Origin: Bacteroidia bacterium
GTDB lineage: Bacteria; Bacteroidota; Bacteroidia; Chitinophagales; Chitinophagaceae
Direction of reading: 5' to 3'
NCBI GenBank assembly: GCA_030426665.1
Contig: JAUHYD010000013.1
Coordinates: forward strand, 80,094 to 144,093
DNA length: 64,000 nucleotides
The position numbers and the translations under genes were made by a program. This document shows positions 1 to 9,411 of the stretch, in pieces (positions within the stretch are counted from its first letter, which is position 1; the number at the start of each line of letters is the position of its first letter). Below the pieces are notes generated by a model. That model had not been told where the DNA came from, made no database searches, and saw only the letters and a program-made list of their open reading frames with translations.

Positions 1-873
1 TTTGCTGCGTTGGTTTCACTCCTGTTTTTTCCAGAGTATTCTTTTTCTAACACAAAGCCTATCCCATTGCAAAAAGCAATGAAAAGTAAGTTAGTGGATA
101 TTCGTTCTGTGTCAAATGGTGGGTATTGCAACAAAGGCTTGTCGTTAACCCTGACTAATAATAAGTCTACACCCGTTACCGTTCGCACTGAGTCCGGGTT
201 AATATTCAGACCTGATGACAAAAGGTGCCAACCCCTGATATTGCTCGGGGGTGATGTTATCGTTCTCAATGCTAATGAAGTCAGGAGCGTGAATCTGCAA
301 ACTTTTTGTGGCAACTCCGGTGCTCGCGCACCATATCATGGGATACGATACACTTACGCAGGAAGAGTGGATACAAACCTGGTTGCTGTTTTACAGTTCG
401 CAAAACAACAAAAAATAGAGCCGAATATTATTCAACGTGCTGTTTGGATGTTTACCAATCATCATTCCCTGTCCACTGTGTATAGCTATCTCGCACCGAA
501 GCAGTCCGCACGGTTGGTAATGTATATCGCAAAGAAGATTAAAATGGATTTGCCCGTCTTTTTCGTGGAACAGCAGTTAGATACTATTGGTATAGGAGGC
601 ATAATAAAAGAAGGCGAGGAACATTACTACGTCAATATGAGTTGGAACAATAGTAATGTGTATCGAAATGTATACGTATCGGTATACAGAGAGGATGGAA
701 GCGTATACAAAGAAGTGGAAGACGGAATTGTATTTGACAAAAAGGGTGGATCAGTAGTTGTAGGATTTTACGCAAAACGCGACAAAGCCGGTTTATATAC
801 TGTCAGAGTTCATGACGACGCTAATAAAACCCTACAGGAGAAAGTTGTTAGGGTAGGCCCGGAAAGGATGTAA
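1..873 (+). CDS. Secreted hypothetical protein, 5' end outside window
   Basis: The frame is open from base 1, so the gene begins upstream; 290 codons and the stop are visible. The first visible residues (LVSLLFFPEYSFS) look like the end of a signal peptide, suggesting export. The middle holds spaced cysteines (GYCNKG, RCQP, FCGN) that could form disulphides outside the cytoplasm. The last 80 or so residues alternate hydrophobic and polar residues, with an Ig-like beta-sandwich look (YVSVYREDGSVY, AGLYTVRVHD). I do not recognise a family and no function is assigned. A TTG at base 10 could be called as a start, but the frame continues to its left. Confidence 0.6.
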   Translation, partial: FAALVSLLFFPEYSFSNTKPIPLQKAMKSKLVDIRSVSNGGYCNKGLSLTLTNNKSTPVTVRTESGLIFRPDDKRCQPLILLGGDVIVLNANEVRSVNLQTFCGNSGARAPYHGIRYTYAGRVDTNLVAVLQFAKQQKIEPNIIQRAVWMFTNHHSLSTVYSYLAPKQSARLVMYIAKKIKMDLPVFFVEQQLDTIGIGGIIKEGEEHYYVNMSWNNSNVYRNVYVSVYREDGSVYKEVEDGIVFDKKGGSVVVGFYAKRDKAGLYTVRVHDDANKTLQEKVVRVGPERM

Positions 874-1064
874 TCAGGGGAATTCTGATAAAAGTTTGTC
901 AATAGTAATTTCAACGCATTTATTATTAATTGGTACATGACCCCTATCGTATTGCCATAGTTGTTCAGGGCCTTTTAATATAAGTACGTAGGTTGGCACG
1001 TCAAGAAGCCAAATTTATTTGTTGCGTCGTTTTTGGGCTTATTAATGGGTGTTGGCATATTCAG

Positions 1065-1469
1065 TTACACTGGCAGGGAAAGTGTTTTCAATCGTTTTAT
1101 GGTTAGCGGTTTTTCTATAAATCCGGCAACCATCGGGTAGGAGTCTGCTTGGCTTTTGTCAAGAATAGCAATAGACGATGACAAGATATATACAGTCAGG
1201 TGGTCGGTTAATGACTGTGGAAGGTCACTCATCTTTTCAAGGAATTCCCATCCGCTCATGAAAGGCATATTGATATCTAATAGTAGTGTTCGCTTACCAA
1301 TCAATTCACTATGTTGCATAGAGTTGATGTATTCCAAACCTGAAACAGGACTGGTAAACGTTTTTATGTCGGCCTCAGGAAAGACAGCACGTATGAATTT
1401 GGTACAAAGTAGATTGTTAATCGGATCGTCGTCAATAACAATAAAACCACTGTTCGAGTTTGTTCCCAT
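1065..1469 (-). CDS. Single-domain response regulator (receiver)
   Basis: A 134-residue stand-alone CheY-like receiver domain with no output domain. Visible key residues are the acidic cluster in VIDDDP near residue 12, the phospho-acceptor Asp in LLLDINMP near residue 66, the Ser/Thr switch region in YILSSS and the conserved Lys in IEKPL. It starts 10 bases after the stop of the upstream hybrid kinase on the same strand, so the two are almost certainly co-transcribed and the kinase is the likely phosphodonor. Small receivers of this type next to PAS kinases are common in Bacteroidota. The signal and the downstream partner cannot be read from the sequence. Confidence 0.9.
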   Translation of the reverse strand: MGTNSNSGFIVIDDDPINNLLCTKFIRAVFPEADIKTFTSPVSGLEYINSMQHSELIGKRTLLLDINMPFMSGWEFLEKMSDLPQSLTDHLTVYILSSSIAILDKSQADSYPMVAGFIEKPLTIKRLKTLSLPV

Positions 1470-1479
1470 GTGTTGAGTT

Positions 1480-4400
1480 CTATGAATTGGTGAAAAGTAT
1501 TGTGAATGTAACGCCTGCCTTTTCTTTGCTTTTTACGTGTATACTTCCTCCCAGTGCTTCGACCTGTGTTTTAGCCATAAACAAACCCACTCCTTTTCCT
1601 TCTATATTGTCATGAAACCTGTTATACAATCCAAAAATCTTAGTGCCGTACTTGTCTGAGTCTATACCGATACTGTTGTCGCTATATATAAGTTGAGTGC
1701 CATTTTCAACCTTGTGAGTTTTAATTAAGATGGCCGGTACAATATCCGGTTGCCGAAACTTTATGCTATTCGAAACCATATTTAATATTATGCTGTACAG
1801 ATAGCTTTTGATGGAGTATAATGTGTCTATTTCTGTAAAGTCAGTCGTAATGTCCACGTTTTCGTTTTCTACAAGACCGGACATGTCCGACTGAATATCC
1901 CGACAAACCTTATTGAGATTTACCATCTCCTTCCTTTCGTTAATCTTGCTTCTTATTTGAAGAACTGTGTTTAAGTCGCGTATCACGTCGTCGAGTTTTT
2001 TCGCAGACGTAGACAGGCCTTTGATGAAGACCTGCTCTTCATCTCTGTCATGTTCGGTAGATTGCAGTAGGTCGGTCAAGCCCATTATATTCGCTACCGG
2101 AGAACGAAGGTTGTGTGACACAATGTAGGAAAACTGAAGTAGGTCGTTATTTCGTTGCATTATGTCAGCAACCATTTTCATTCGTTCTGTTTCCGCGGCC
2201 TTTTGTTCAGTGACGTCAAGAGCTATTCCCAGCATTGCTTTCACTTGTTGTCCAACAGGATTATAAGGCACCTTGATTGAATAAAAGACGCGCTCTTTCC
2301 CCGCATGATCTGTAAAAGTACTTTCCGGAATAATTTTTCTTTTTCCGGAGTTCATAACCTCTATTGCTTCCTTTACAAGTTCAGCTGCGTTGTTATTGTT
2401 CGGAATTGTTTCATAGATCGTCTTGCCAACTAATTGTTGGGGAGTGAGTCCATAAAGCTGCGTAAAACTCTTGTTGGCAAATATAAATTTGCCGGCGCCG
2501 TCCATTGCAAAAATTGAATGAGGTATCAGATCCACGATTAGTCGCAAATTCGTTTTCGATTGCCTAAGGGCATTTTCGGCTTCCTGTATTTCCGTCACGT
2601 CATGTGCTACACCATGCATTCTGAAGGGGACACCGTGATTGTCTAAGTCGAAATGTGCCTGAAAAAATATATGTTTAATTTCGTCTTTTTGGGTGATGAT
2701 GCGATGATGTAAAGAGAAGCCAGTAAGACTATTTTGTCCTTTTTCAATAACTCTCAATACACGCCCTTTGTCATCAGGATGAATATACGAGAGCCACTTA
2801 TCGTAATCTTGTATATTGTCTGTGATGTCGAGTCCGTAAATTCTACATGCTTCATCAGACCAGGTTGCAAGATTAGTTGAAAAGTCAAGCTCCCAACTCC
2901 CTAAATGAGCGACGGTCTGTGCCTGATTAAGTCTTCGCTCGCTGTCTATAAGTTTGTTTTCGAAGTGTATTCTTTGTTTTTCTTTTTCAAATACATCTAA
3001 TGCAAAAGAAATGTCGCCGGATGTTTCGGTAAGTAATACAATTTCCTTTTTGTCAAACATATTTGCATTCGTCGAAAAAAGACTCAGTACATAATGTATG
3101 TTTCCCAACTTTTTAATTGGGAGAAAAATTGCAGATTGGAAAGCTCTGGCAAAAGCATATTTTGTCCAGAAATTTTGTTCTGGTTCCTGATCGTAGTCGT
3201 TAATCACATAACACTCCCCGTATTTCAGCATTTTGCCTATTGCTCCCGTCTCTTTGAACTCTAGTCCGTTTAGTTGTTCCAGATCTGAAAGCGGGACATT
3301 GTTGTGGGCTACAAGAATAAGTTTTCGGTTTGCTGCATCTATTCGGTCAATGCACGCTAGTTCGAAGCCACCTGTCTCAACGGCAATACGGCAAGCTTCG
3401 TCAAAAAGTGATTGTTCATTAGTTGCATGTACTATGGTTTGGTTTATCTGGCTGATAAAGGCATACATTCGGTTTGCCTTTTTTATATTTTCTTCTGTGT
3501 TTTTTCGTTCAGTGATATCCCTCACAACAGATTGGGTGCCGGTTATACTTCCGTTCTCTTCTATTTGTTTTACGTTAACTTCAACCCAAATTCTTTCACC
3601 ATTATTTTGCAAACCCCGGTATTCAAACTTTTCTGGTACAGGTTTTCCTTTAATTCTGTCGTTGTGTCGCTTGCGCAAAGTCTCCCGTTCTTCGGGCGCT
3701 ATATAGTCTTCTAACACTTTTGTGTTTAGTTCCTGTTTTTCTATCCCGAAGATTTTGCAGAATTGCTCATTGGCAAAAACTAAATTTCCATCAACGTCAT
3801 CAACTAAAAAGCCATCGTTCATATTGTCGAGTAAGCGTTTGTAGCTCAATTCGCTTTTCTGTAATTCGCTTTCTGTCAGCAATTGTTTTGTGACATCGTG
3901 CACCACACCAAACAAACTTATGGGTGTCCCTTCGTCGTCTAATTCATACTCCGTTTCGCTGTATATATATTTAATCGAACCGTCTTTCAGAAGAATGCGA
4001 TAATTGAATGCAGATTCGCTGAGCGACTGCTTAGCCTGTCTGCTTTTTTCAATTACTGCTTCGAAGTCATCGGGGTATATGAACGACAACCATGCTTCAT
4101 AAGATTGTTCATTGTCAGAAGTTGCCAAACCGAAAATACGGCAGGCTTCATCAGATAGTGTTGTGACGCCGGTAGATAAATTTAGGTCCCAACTGCCAAC
4201 GTGAGCAATTTTTTGGGCTTTTTTGAGCATAGTTTCGCTATTTCGTAATGCTCGTTTGGCCAAGTCCTGATCAATAATTTTTTCCTTTTCGATTATTGCT
4301 TGCAGCACTTTGCCTGGCATATGCTCAATACTGGCTTTTGCAATAACATCAGAAACTCCTTCTTTAATGAGGTAAACTGCACTTGGTGCGTCTAAGATTT

Positions 4401-4656
4401 CAGAAATGACTATCGTCGGGATATTTGGCGCGATTTCTTTTATTGCCCTGCAAGTTTCAATAATATCAAAAGCCACATCGTTGTGGTTGATGATCATAAC
4501 ATCAGGTATCTCAGATTCAAGTGTCTTAATAAGTTTTGATTTGTCTTGAACGGTTGTTCCGACATAGTCGATTTTTGCCGACGTGAGAGCCCAATACACT
4601 TGTTCTCGGTTGTCAGGGTCATCATCTGCAAATAGTATTTTAAGTGTACCGTTCAT
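1480..4656 (-). CDS. Multi-PAS/GAF hybrid histidine kinase with degenerate receiver
   Basis: A 1058-residue predicted cytoplasmic sensor kinase with no clear membrane segment. In order: a receiver-like domain (residues 5-125); PAS (about 140-260, HVGSWDLNLSTG); PAS (265-390, MNDGFLVDDVDGNLVFANE); GAF (about 400-560); PAS (575-695, HLGSWELDFSTN); PAS (700-825); a HisKA-like region with the phospho-acceptor His in YIVSHNLRSPVANI; and an HATPase domain with N box NMVSNSIKF and GKGVGLFMAK. Two PAS copies begin almost identically, pointing to internal duplication. The N-terminal receiver has acidic residues (FADDDPD), but Asn sits where the phospho-acceptor Asp is expected (MIINHNDV), so it may be a pseudo-receiver. 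It is followed at 10 bases by a receiver gene. Confidence 0.9.
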   Translation of the reverse strand: MNGTLKILFADDDPDNREQVYWALTSAKIDYVGTTVQDKSKLIKTLESEIPDVMIINHNDVAFDIIETCRAIKEIAPNIPTIVISEILDAPSAVYLIKEGVSDVIAKASIEHMPGKVLQAIIEKEKIIDQDLAKRALRNSETMLKKAQKIAHVGSWDLNLSTGVTTLSDEACRIFGLATSDNEQSYEAWLSFIYPDDFEAVIEKSRQAKQSLSESAFNYRILLKDGSIKYIYSETEYELDDEGTPISLFGVVHDVTKQLLTESELQKSELSYKRLLDNMNDGFLVDDVDGNLVFANEQFCKIFGIEKQELNTKVLEDYIAPEERETLRKRHNDRIKGKPVPEKFEYRGLQNNGERIWVEVNVKQIEENGSITGTQSVVRDITERKNTEENIKKANRMYAFISQINQTIVHATNEQSLFDEACRIAVETGGFELACIDRIDAANRKLILVAHNNVPLSDLEQLNGLEFKETGAIGKMLKYGECYVINDYDQEPEQNFWTKYAFARAFQSAIFLPIKKLGNIHYVLSLFSTNANMFDKKEIVLLTETSGDISFALDVFEKEKQRIHFENKLIDSERRLNQAQTVAHLGSWELDFSTNLATWSDEACRIYGLDITDNIQDYDKWLSYIHPDDKGRVLRVIEKGQNSLTGFSLHHRIITQKDEIKHIFFQAHFDLDNHGVPFRMHGVAHDVTEIQEAENALRQSKTNLRLIVDLIPHSIFAMDGAGKFIFANKSFTQLYGLTPQQLVGKTIYETIPNNNNAAELVKEAIEVMNSGKRKIIPESTFTDHAGKERVFYSIKVPYNPVGQQVKAMLGIALDVTEQKAAETERMKMVADIMQRNNDLLQFSYIVSHNLRSPVANIMGLTDLLQSTEHDRDEEQVFIKGLSTSAKKLDDVIRDLNTVLQIRSKINERKEMVNLNKVCRDIQSDMSGLVENENVDITTDFTEIDTLYSIKSYLYSIILNMVSNSIKFRQPDIVPAILIKTHKVENGTQLIYSDNSIGIDSDKYGTKIFGLYNRFHDNIEGKGVGLFMAKTQVEALGGSIHVKSKEKAGVTFTILFTNS

Positions 4657-4983
4657 TCTATCTTGTGTTATTCTTTTATATGCAAATCCACATCGATTTG
4701 CGGCTTTGGCAAATCAACGATTTAATTGAATGTTTTTCGCGTCTCAAATAAGGGGAAATGTGGTTTACAGTTGAAATTGACGGATGTATACACAATATAG
4801 TAAGAATGTAACATTTTGTTCAATAAATATTCAATTTAATCAGACAAAAAGCATTTGCCCCGTTTAAGTACTCGCACTTTTGGTGTTCGATGTTAATGTG
4901 GCGGTAGCTGAGAGTAAAGTTGGCCGCACACATGAAAGCACGGCATTTGCACGTCGCTCGCCGAAACAATCGTCGGAGAGTGT
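4657..4983. other. Intergenic region upstream of the kinase
   Basis: This AT-rich stretch lies between the kinase start and the recF stop. I see no open frame with protein-like composition and no convincing RNA gene. It should hold the promoter for the kinase-receiver pair on the minus strand and any recF terminator, but no clear TAnnTTTG box or stem-loop stands out. Confidence 0.4.
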
Positions 4984-6060
4984 TTATAGCGTGATATACG
5001 TCACGCCGGCATTTTCGCCAAATGCGTCATTTATTCGATCTCGGTGAGTATCTGTCAGTAGCACCTGCCCTATATCCTCGCCCGTGATGATACGTAGCAA
5101 TGCTTCCATTCTGCTTTGATCTAGTTTTTCAAATATATCGTCTAATAGCAATATGGGTTTTAATGCAAGTGTTTTGGTAAGCCATGAATATTGTGCCAGT
5201 TTCAGCGCAAACAGAAAACTCTTCTTTTGGCCTTGTGAGCCGAACTGTTTTAATGGAAGTCCGTTCAGCAAAAACAACCAATCGTCTTTATGGACACCCT
5301 TAAGGGTTCTCTGATAACGGAGGTCATATTGTAGATTGTGTTGCAGCCAGTATTGCATGGAATTTTGGTTAATGTCGCTGTTGTAGGTGACATCTACCGG
5401 TTCATCACCGCCTGATAAACGATGATAGAAGTTGCTTAACAACGGAAGGAAGTCATTTATAAATGCTTTGCGTTGTCGGTGTATATACACAGCATCCTCT
5501 GCCATGCATCTGTTATAATACTCCAGTTCGTCGTTGTTGGTAGCGGGTTTGTAAGCTTGAGTTTTAAGCCAGGCATTTCGCTGCTGCAGTATTCGTTGGT
5601 AGTGCATCAGTTTTTCCAGATATTGCCTGTCAGACTGACCAAGGATGCCGTCCACCCATTTGCGCCGTAGGTCACTATGCTCATTGATTAGATTAGTGTC
5701 ATCTGGCGCAATCATTACAGCTGAATATAATCCTATATGATCCGTTATTTTTTCATATAAAGAATTATTTTTAAATATTTCTTTTTTTCCTGTATCCCAT
5801 TTGCAACTAATAGTTTCCTCCGAACCTATCCGTGTAAACGCCCCTGTTACCCTAAACCCGTTTTTACCACTTTGTACTGTATGTTGTTGATAGGCGCTGA
5901 AGTAGCTTTTAGTGTAACATAAATAATAAATTGCATCCAATAGGTTGGTCTTTCCGCTTCCGTTTGCCCCTGTAATGCAAGTTATTCGTGACGGGAACTC
6001 AAATGATGAGTCGCTATAGTTGCGAAATTGGAGCAGCGATATTTTATTTATGCTTATCAA
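4984..6060 (-). CDS. recF: DNA replication and repair protein RecF
   Basis: RecF is an ABC/SMC-type ATPase that loads RecA at single-stranded gaps with RecO and RecR. Visible are the Walker A motif GANGSGKTN about 30 residues in, the signature-like FGSQGQKKSF near residue 275, and Walker B ILLLDDIFEKLD near 305, in the usual spacing for a protein of about 360 residues. I chose the TTG at 6060, giving MISINKISLLQFRNY, which matches the usual RecF N-terminus. A second TTG at 6099 would add 13 residues. The gene is divergent from pdhA with only about 50 bases between the chosen starts, so promoters must overlap or lie inside the coding ends. Confidence 0.92.
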   Translation of the reverse strand: MISINKISLLQFRNYSDSSFEFPSRITCITGANGSGKTNLLDAIYYLCYTKSYFSAYQQHTVQSGKNGFRVTGAFTRIGSEETISCKWDTGKKEIFKNNSLYEKITDHIGLYSAVMIAPDDTNLINEHSDLRRKWVDGILGQSDRQYLEKLMHYQRILQQRNAWLKTQAYKPATNNDELEYYNRCMAEDAVYIHRQRKAFINDFLPLLSNFYHRLSGGDEPVDVTYNSDINQNSMQYWLQHNLQYDLRYQRTLKGVHKDDWLFLLNGLPLKQFGSQGQKKSFLFALKLAQYSWLTKTLALKPILLLDDIFEKLDQSRMEALLRIITGEDIGQVLLTDTHRDRINDAFGENAGVTYITL

Positions 6061-6111
6061 AGGATGTTCGGGAACAAAAAATTTTATATTTTCGCACAAA
6101 TCTATAAAATT

Positions 6112-7104
6112 GTGCAGACTACGTTCGGAAAAGAGACATATTTATATTGGTATGAGACTATGCTGCTACTCCGTCGCTTCGAGGAAAAAGCGGGGCAGCT
6201 GTATGGCATGCAGAAGATAAGAGGGTTTTGTCATTTATATATCGGGCAGGAAGCCGTTGCCGCAGGGATGATGACGGCAATACGTGAGGATGATAATATG
6301 ATTACTGCTTATCGCGACCATGGCCTGGCAATTGCCAAAGGTATTCCCGCAAAGGAATGTATGGCGGAGCTATACGGCAAGGCTACCGGATGTACTAAAG
6401 GGAAAGGTGGTAGTATGCACTTCTTCTCTAAAGAGAAAAGGTTTTTTGGTGGACATGGTATTGTAGGCGGACAGATAGGGCTGGGCGCCGGAATCGCGTT
6501 TGCAGAGCAATATCATGGTACCGACAGAGCTACTATTTGTATGTTCGGCGATGGCGCTGCCAGGCAAGGTATATTGCACGAAACAATGAACATGGCAGTT
6601 CTTTGGCAGTTGCCGGTGGTATTTATTTGCGAAAATAACTACTATGCAATGGGTACTTCTGTCGAGCGAACTTCAAAGGTGTTGGATATATACAGAATGG
6701 CCGATGCATTTGATATGCCCGGCGATAGTGTTGACGGAATGAGTTGCGAAGAGGTACACAAAGCTATAGAGCGTGCTGTGAAGCGTGCCAGAGAAAGTGG
6801 TGGGCCAACATTCCTGGAAATTAAAACTTACCGTTATCGTGGTCACTCAATGAGCGATCCGGCAAAATACCGTACCAAAGAAGAGCTCGAAGACTTTAAA
6901 GAAAAGGATCCGATTAATCATGTGCTTAAAGTGATTAAGGAAAATAACTACGCAACTGAAGAGCAGATAGAGCAGATAAACGAGAAGGTAAAGACTGAGG
7001 TGGCCGAAGCTGTACAGTTTGCAGAAGATAGCCCCTTACCGAACGATGACGAACTGTACAAGGATATCTATGCCGAAGCAGACTATCCTTTCATAACAGA
7101 CTAA
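6112..7104 (+). CDS. pdhA: Pyruvate dehydrogenase E1 component, alpha subunit
   Basis: This is the alpha chain of the heterotetrameric E1 that decarboxylates pyruvate with thiamine diphosphate and passes acetyl to the E2 lipoyl domain. The TPP-binding segment starts at GDGAARQG and ends in ENNYYAMG. The phosphorylation-loop-like region YRYRGHSMSDPAKYR is present, as is the N-terminal RRFEEKAGQLYG characteristic of PdhA. I prefer the GTG at 6112 (product begins MQTTFGKETYLYWYE), because the longer frame from ATG 6028 would overlap recF and carries a non-conserved leader. The E1 beta gene is not adjacent, as is common in Bacteroidota. Confidence 0.93.
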   Translation: MQTTFGKETYLYWYETMLLLRRFEEKAGQLYGMQKIRGFCHLYIGQEAVAAGMMTAIREDDNMITAYRDHGLAIAKGIPAKECMAELYGKATGCTKGKGGSMHFFSKEKRFFGGHGIVGGQIGLGAGIAFAEQYHGTDRATICMFGDGAARQGILHETMNMAVLWQLPVVFICENNYYAMGTSVERTSKVLDIYRMADAFDMPGDSVDGMSCEEVHKAIERAVKRARESGGPTFLEIKTYRYRGHSMSDPAKYRTKEELEDFKEKDPINHVLKVIKENNYATEEQIEQINEKVKTEVAEAVQFAEDSPLPNDDELYKDIYAEADYPFITD

Positions 7105-7175
7105 TCTGCTAGTACATTACACAGAACCAGACATAATTTCATAAAACAATACATAAGCATACCCATTCAATTAAT

Positions 7176-7871
7176 ATGGCAAATTCAGCAAGAAATACTC
7201 CGGGAGCATCTCGCGAAACTTCAACCTCAGAATTAGGTCCTCTCGACGACATGCAGGGGTTCTACGAAAATAATAAGAAGACCATCAGTACAGTAATAAC
7301 AGTTGTATTGGTGGTAGTGGTCGGGGCATTTGCATACATCAAAATGTACAAAGGTCCGAAAGAAGAAAAAGCAGCAAATGCAATGGCATGGGCACAGCAA
7401 AACTTCCAGATTGACTCACTGGGGCTCGCGCTTAACGGCGACGGCAGAAACCCCGGTTTTACTAAAATTGCAAGCACGCACAGTGGCACTCCGGCCGGAA
7501 ATCTGGCGCATTATTATGCAGGTATCTGTTGCCTGAAGATGGGTGACTTTCCAAAAGCTATTTCTGAGTTGCAGGCATTTGATGGCAAAGGTACGCTACT
7601 TGGTCGTCAGGCAGAAGGAGCGCTGGGGCAGGCATATATGGAGAGTGGAAATTCTGCAAAGGCAATAGAAAGCTATAAGAAAGCAATCGCCGGCGAAGGT
7701 GACGACTTGATCACACCAATGTTCCTGTATCAGTTGGGGCTTGCTTACGATGCTGCAGGACAGGCAGAAGATGCAAAAGGTGCATTCAAGCGCCTGCGCG
7801 ATGAGTACCCAAACAGCACTCAGGCGCGCGATGTGGCTAAGGAATTGGCACGAGTAGGCGAGTTGAACTAA
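7176..7871 (+). CDS. TPR protein with one N-terminal membrane helix
   Basis: A 231-residue protein. A short cytoplasmic N-terminus is followed by a single membrane helix (about residues 37-54, TVITVVLVVVVGAFAYIKMY), then a periplasmic part with about three tetratricopeptide repeats (AGNLAHYYAGICCLKMGD, ALGQAYMESGNSAKAIESYK, YQLGLAYDAAGQAEDA). The layout resembles YfgM- and YbgF-like proteins that act as periplasmic scaffolds or chaperone partners. That comparison is architectural only and I do not assign a role. It sits 71 bases downstream of pdhA and is followed by a strong terminator. Confidence 0.85.
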   Translation: MANSARNTPGASRETSTSELGPLDDMQGFYENNKKTISTVITVVLVVVVGAFAYIKMYKGPKEEKAANAMAWAQQNFQIDSLGLALNGDGRNPGFTKIASTHSGTPAGNLAHYYAGICCLKMGDFPKAISELQAFDGKGTLLGRQAEGALGQAYMESGNSAKAIESYKKAIAGEGDDLITPMFLYQLGLAYDAAGQAEDAKGAFKRLRDEYPNSTQARDVAKELARVGELN

Positions 7872-7895
7872 TAGTAAGAAAACAGATAACTTTAT

Positions 7896-7930
7896 GTCCC
7901 CTTTACCTTGTTTGGTAGAGGGGATTTTTT
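7896..7930 (+). terminator. Rho-independent terminator after the TPR gene
   Basis: An 11-bp stem (tcccctttacc pairing with ggtagagggga, one G-T pair) with a 6-base loop is followed by six T. It closes the pdhA-TPR transcript. It also shows that the next gene cannot use the ATG at 7894 as its natural start. Confidence 0.8.
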
Positions 7931-7977
7931 ATGGGAGGGACTTTTGCTTATCCCTGATGTGCGGAAGAACCATCAAT

Positions 7978-8427
7978 ATGCTTTACTTTTGGTCTATGCA
8001 ATTGAAACCAGGAAAAGGGTTAGGAGATATCACATTCGGTATGCTGCCGACGACTGTAGTAAAGCTATTGGGCGAACCCGACAAGATTTTTATCTCGGAT
8101 GACGAGGAAGACGAATTTATTTATCAGTACAATGAATTGCGGACCATGTTTACGTTCTATAAACATGAGAGCGATAGGTTGGGGTATATCCGGTCATCAA
8201 ATCCTGAGATTACTTTTAATGGCGAGTTGCTGATGGATCAGCCAATAAAGAAAATGATAGAAGGTCCACTCAAGACAATTAAAGACTGGCAAGCCGAAGA
8301 ATATGACTTCTTTGATACCTATATGAATGAGAAAAACTGGATTGTGCTCAATGTAGAATATGGGCGCATTTCCGATATCGAAATAGGGGTGCCGCTTGAT
8401 GGGGATGAAGTCTATTTGTGGTTATAA
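7978..8427 (+). CDS. Hypothetical protein (KGLGDITFGM type)
   Basis: A protein of about 149 residues without signal peptide or membrane segments. The recognisable part is the N-terminal KGLGDITFGM followed by VKLLGEPDKIF, a pattern I associate with small uncharacterised or immunity-like proteins. I cannot name the family. The frame extends up to 7894, but that start lies inside the preceding terminator stem, so ATG 7978 or ATG 7996 is more likely. A TAnnTTTG-like box (tacttttg at 7986-7993) lies within this region and would favour the later start. The acidic C-terminus (VPLDGDEVYLWL) is intact. Confidence 0.6.
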   Translation: MLYFWSMQLKPGKGLGDITFGMLPTTVVKLLGEPDKIFISDDEEDEFIYQYNELRTMFTFYKHESDRLGYIRSSNPEITFNGELLMDQPIKKMIEGPLKTIKDWQAEEYDFFDTYMNEKNWIVLNVEYGRISDIEIGVPLDGDEVYLWL

Positions 8428-8625
8428 GGTATTACTTGTCCGTTATAAGGTAGTTCTACCGGACCAGGCTCATAGTTCAGCCTGTGACTTGCATAGTCCA
8501 TTATTTTGCCAAAGAATAGTCCTCGAGAAAAGGCAAATGTTATTCTTAAAAATTAAACCTAAATAGATTTACCGGAATCGGTAACTCTATTTAGGTGAAT
8601 GTATCTTAGGTTCTTGGTCGATGTC

Positions 8626-9060
8626 TTACTTTTTACCGCCATGGTGTCCATGTCCACCTTTATGCCCGCCCCCTCCGCTATTGCGGTGATCCTTGGGCTG
8701 ACCATTCCCGTGATGAACTCTTGAATTGCTGTTTTTGCGGTGAGCGGTATTGCTACGAGGGCCGCTGTGCCAGCGTCCGGGCGTCCAATGGTCACCGCGC
8801 GATGAATGGTTCCAATGTCCCTTGGTATATCTGTAGCCTCGCTGAGGCGGTGCTGACCAATAGCCTCCTCTCCATTCGTACCCATCACCATTCACATTCC
8901 AATCTTCCTCTATCCAAATGTATCCGGGTCCAGGCGCGACAGTGCGGGTATATACAGGTCTTGACGGCCGTATCGTTACATAGATTTGGGCCGAGGCTTC
9001 AAGAATGCAGCACGAACTAATAATCGATACCGCAATAAATACTCTTTGTACTCTGTTCAT
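8626..9060 (-). CDS. Secreted YXWXGGXW repeat protein
   Basis: A 144-residue exported protein. Residues 1-25 form a typical signal peptide ending ILEASAQ. The mature part carries repeats of the WxxGxW type (YIWIEEDW, YEWRGGYW, YRYTKGHW, HWTPGRWH), which match the small YXWXGXW family (PF12779-like) of cell-envelope proteins, and ends in a Gly/His-rich tail (GGGGHKGGHGHHGGKK) that could bind metal. The biochemical function of the family is unknown. It is monocistronic, with a region of about 350 bases upstream. Confidence 0.8.
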   Translation of the reverse strand: MNRVQRVFIAVSIISSCCILEASAQIYVTIRPSRPVYTRTVAPGPGYIWIEEDWNVNGDGYEWRGGYWSAPPQRGYRYTKGHWNHSSRGDHWTPGRWHSGPRSNTAHRKNSNSRVHHGNGQPKDHRNSGGGGHKGGHGHHGGKK

Positions 9061-9411
9061 AATTGATGTTGGTTGTTTTTTCCGCCACTGGCGGTACAGA
9101 TGAGAACCGATAGTTCACACGACAAAATTGCAGTTAATAGGCCGATTATGTGTTACGCTTCACTTGAAATGAATTGCATAAATGTCACATTTTAGTCGAC
9201 ACTTTTCTGTTTTCATGGAAGCTTGATGTGCGCCGGTTCCTTCCCGGTGAAATATCTCCCGGGGGTGACAATGGTATAAAGACTAATAATTATTAATTTT
9301 TTATCTTGTTGGCAGTAATAATGCTTTTTGTCGTTGTTATTCTTTCAGTCGGTGGATGATTTTTCCGAAAGTTACGTAAGCGACAAGATTATTACCACAA
9401 AAGACAACAAG
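9061..9411. other. Intergenic region before the cyclase cluster
   Basis: This stretch separates the divergent WxxGxW gene and cyclase 1. I see no open frame of its own and no RNA gene. The frame of cyclase 1 extends up to 9328 but that leader is not signal-peptide-like, so the region is regarded as promoter and leader. A GC-rich segment near 9230-9270 (ccggttccttcccgg) could form a weak stem. Confidence 0.4.

Noticed and set aside
6028..6111. ATG 6028 as the start of pdhA
   Set aside because: It would overlap recF by 33 to 72 bases and add a leader not seen in the family; GTG 6112 restores the usual N-terminus.
7894..7977. ATG 7894 as the start of the KGLGDITFGM-type gene
   Set aside because: The start and first codons lie inside a strong rho-independent terminator.
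8559..8891. A 110-codon minus-strand frame overlapping the WxxGxW repeat gene
   Set aside because: It runs through the repeat gene in another frame and has no family-like features.
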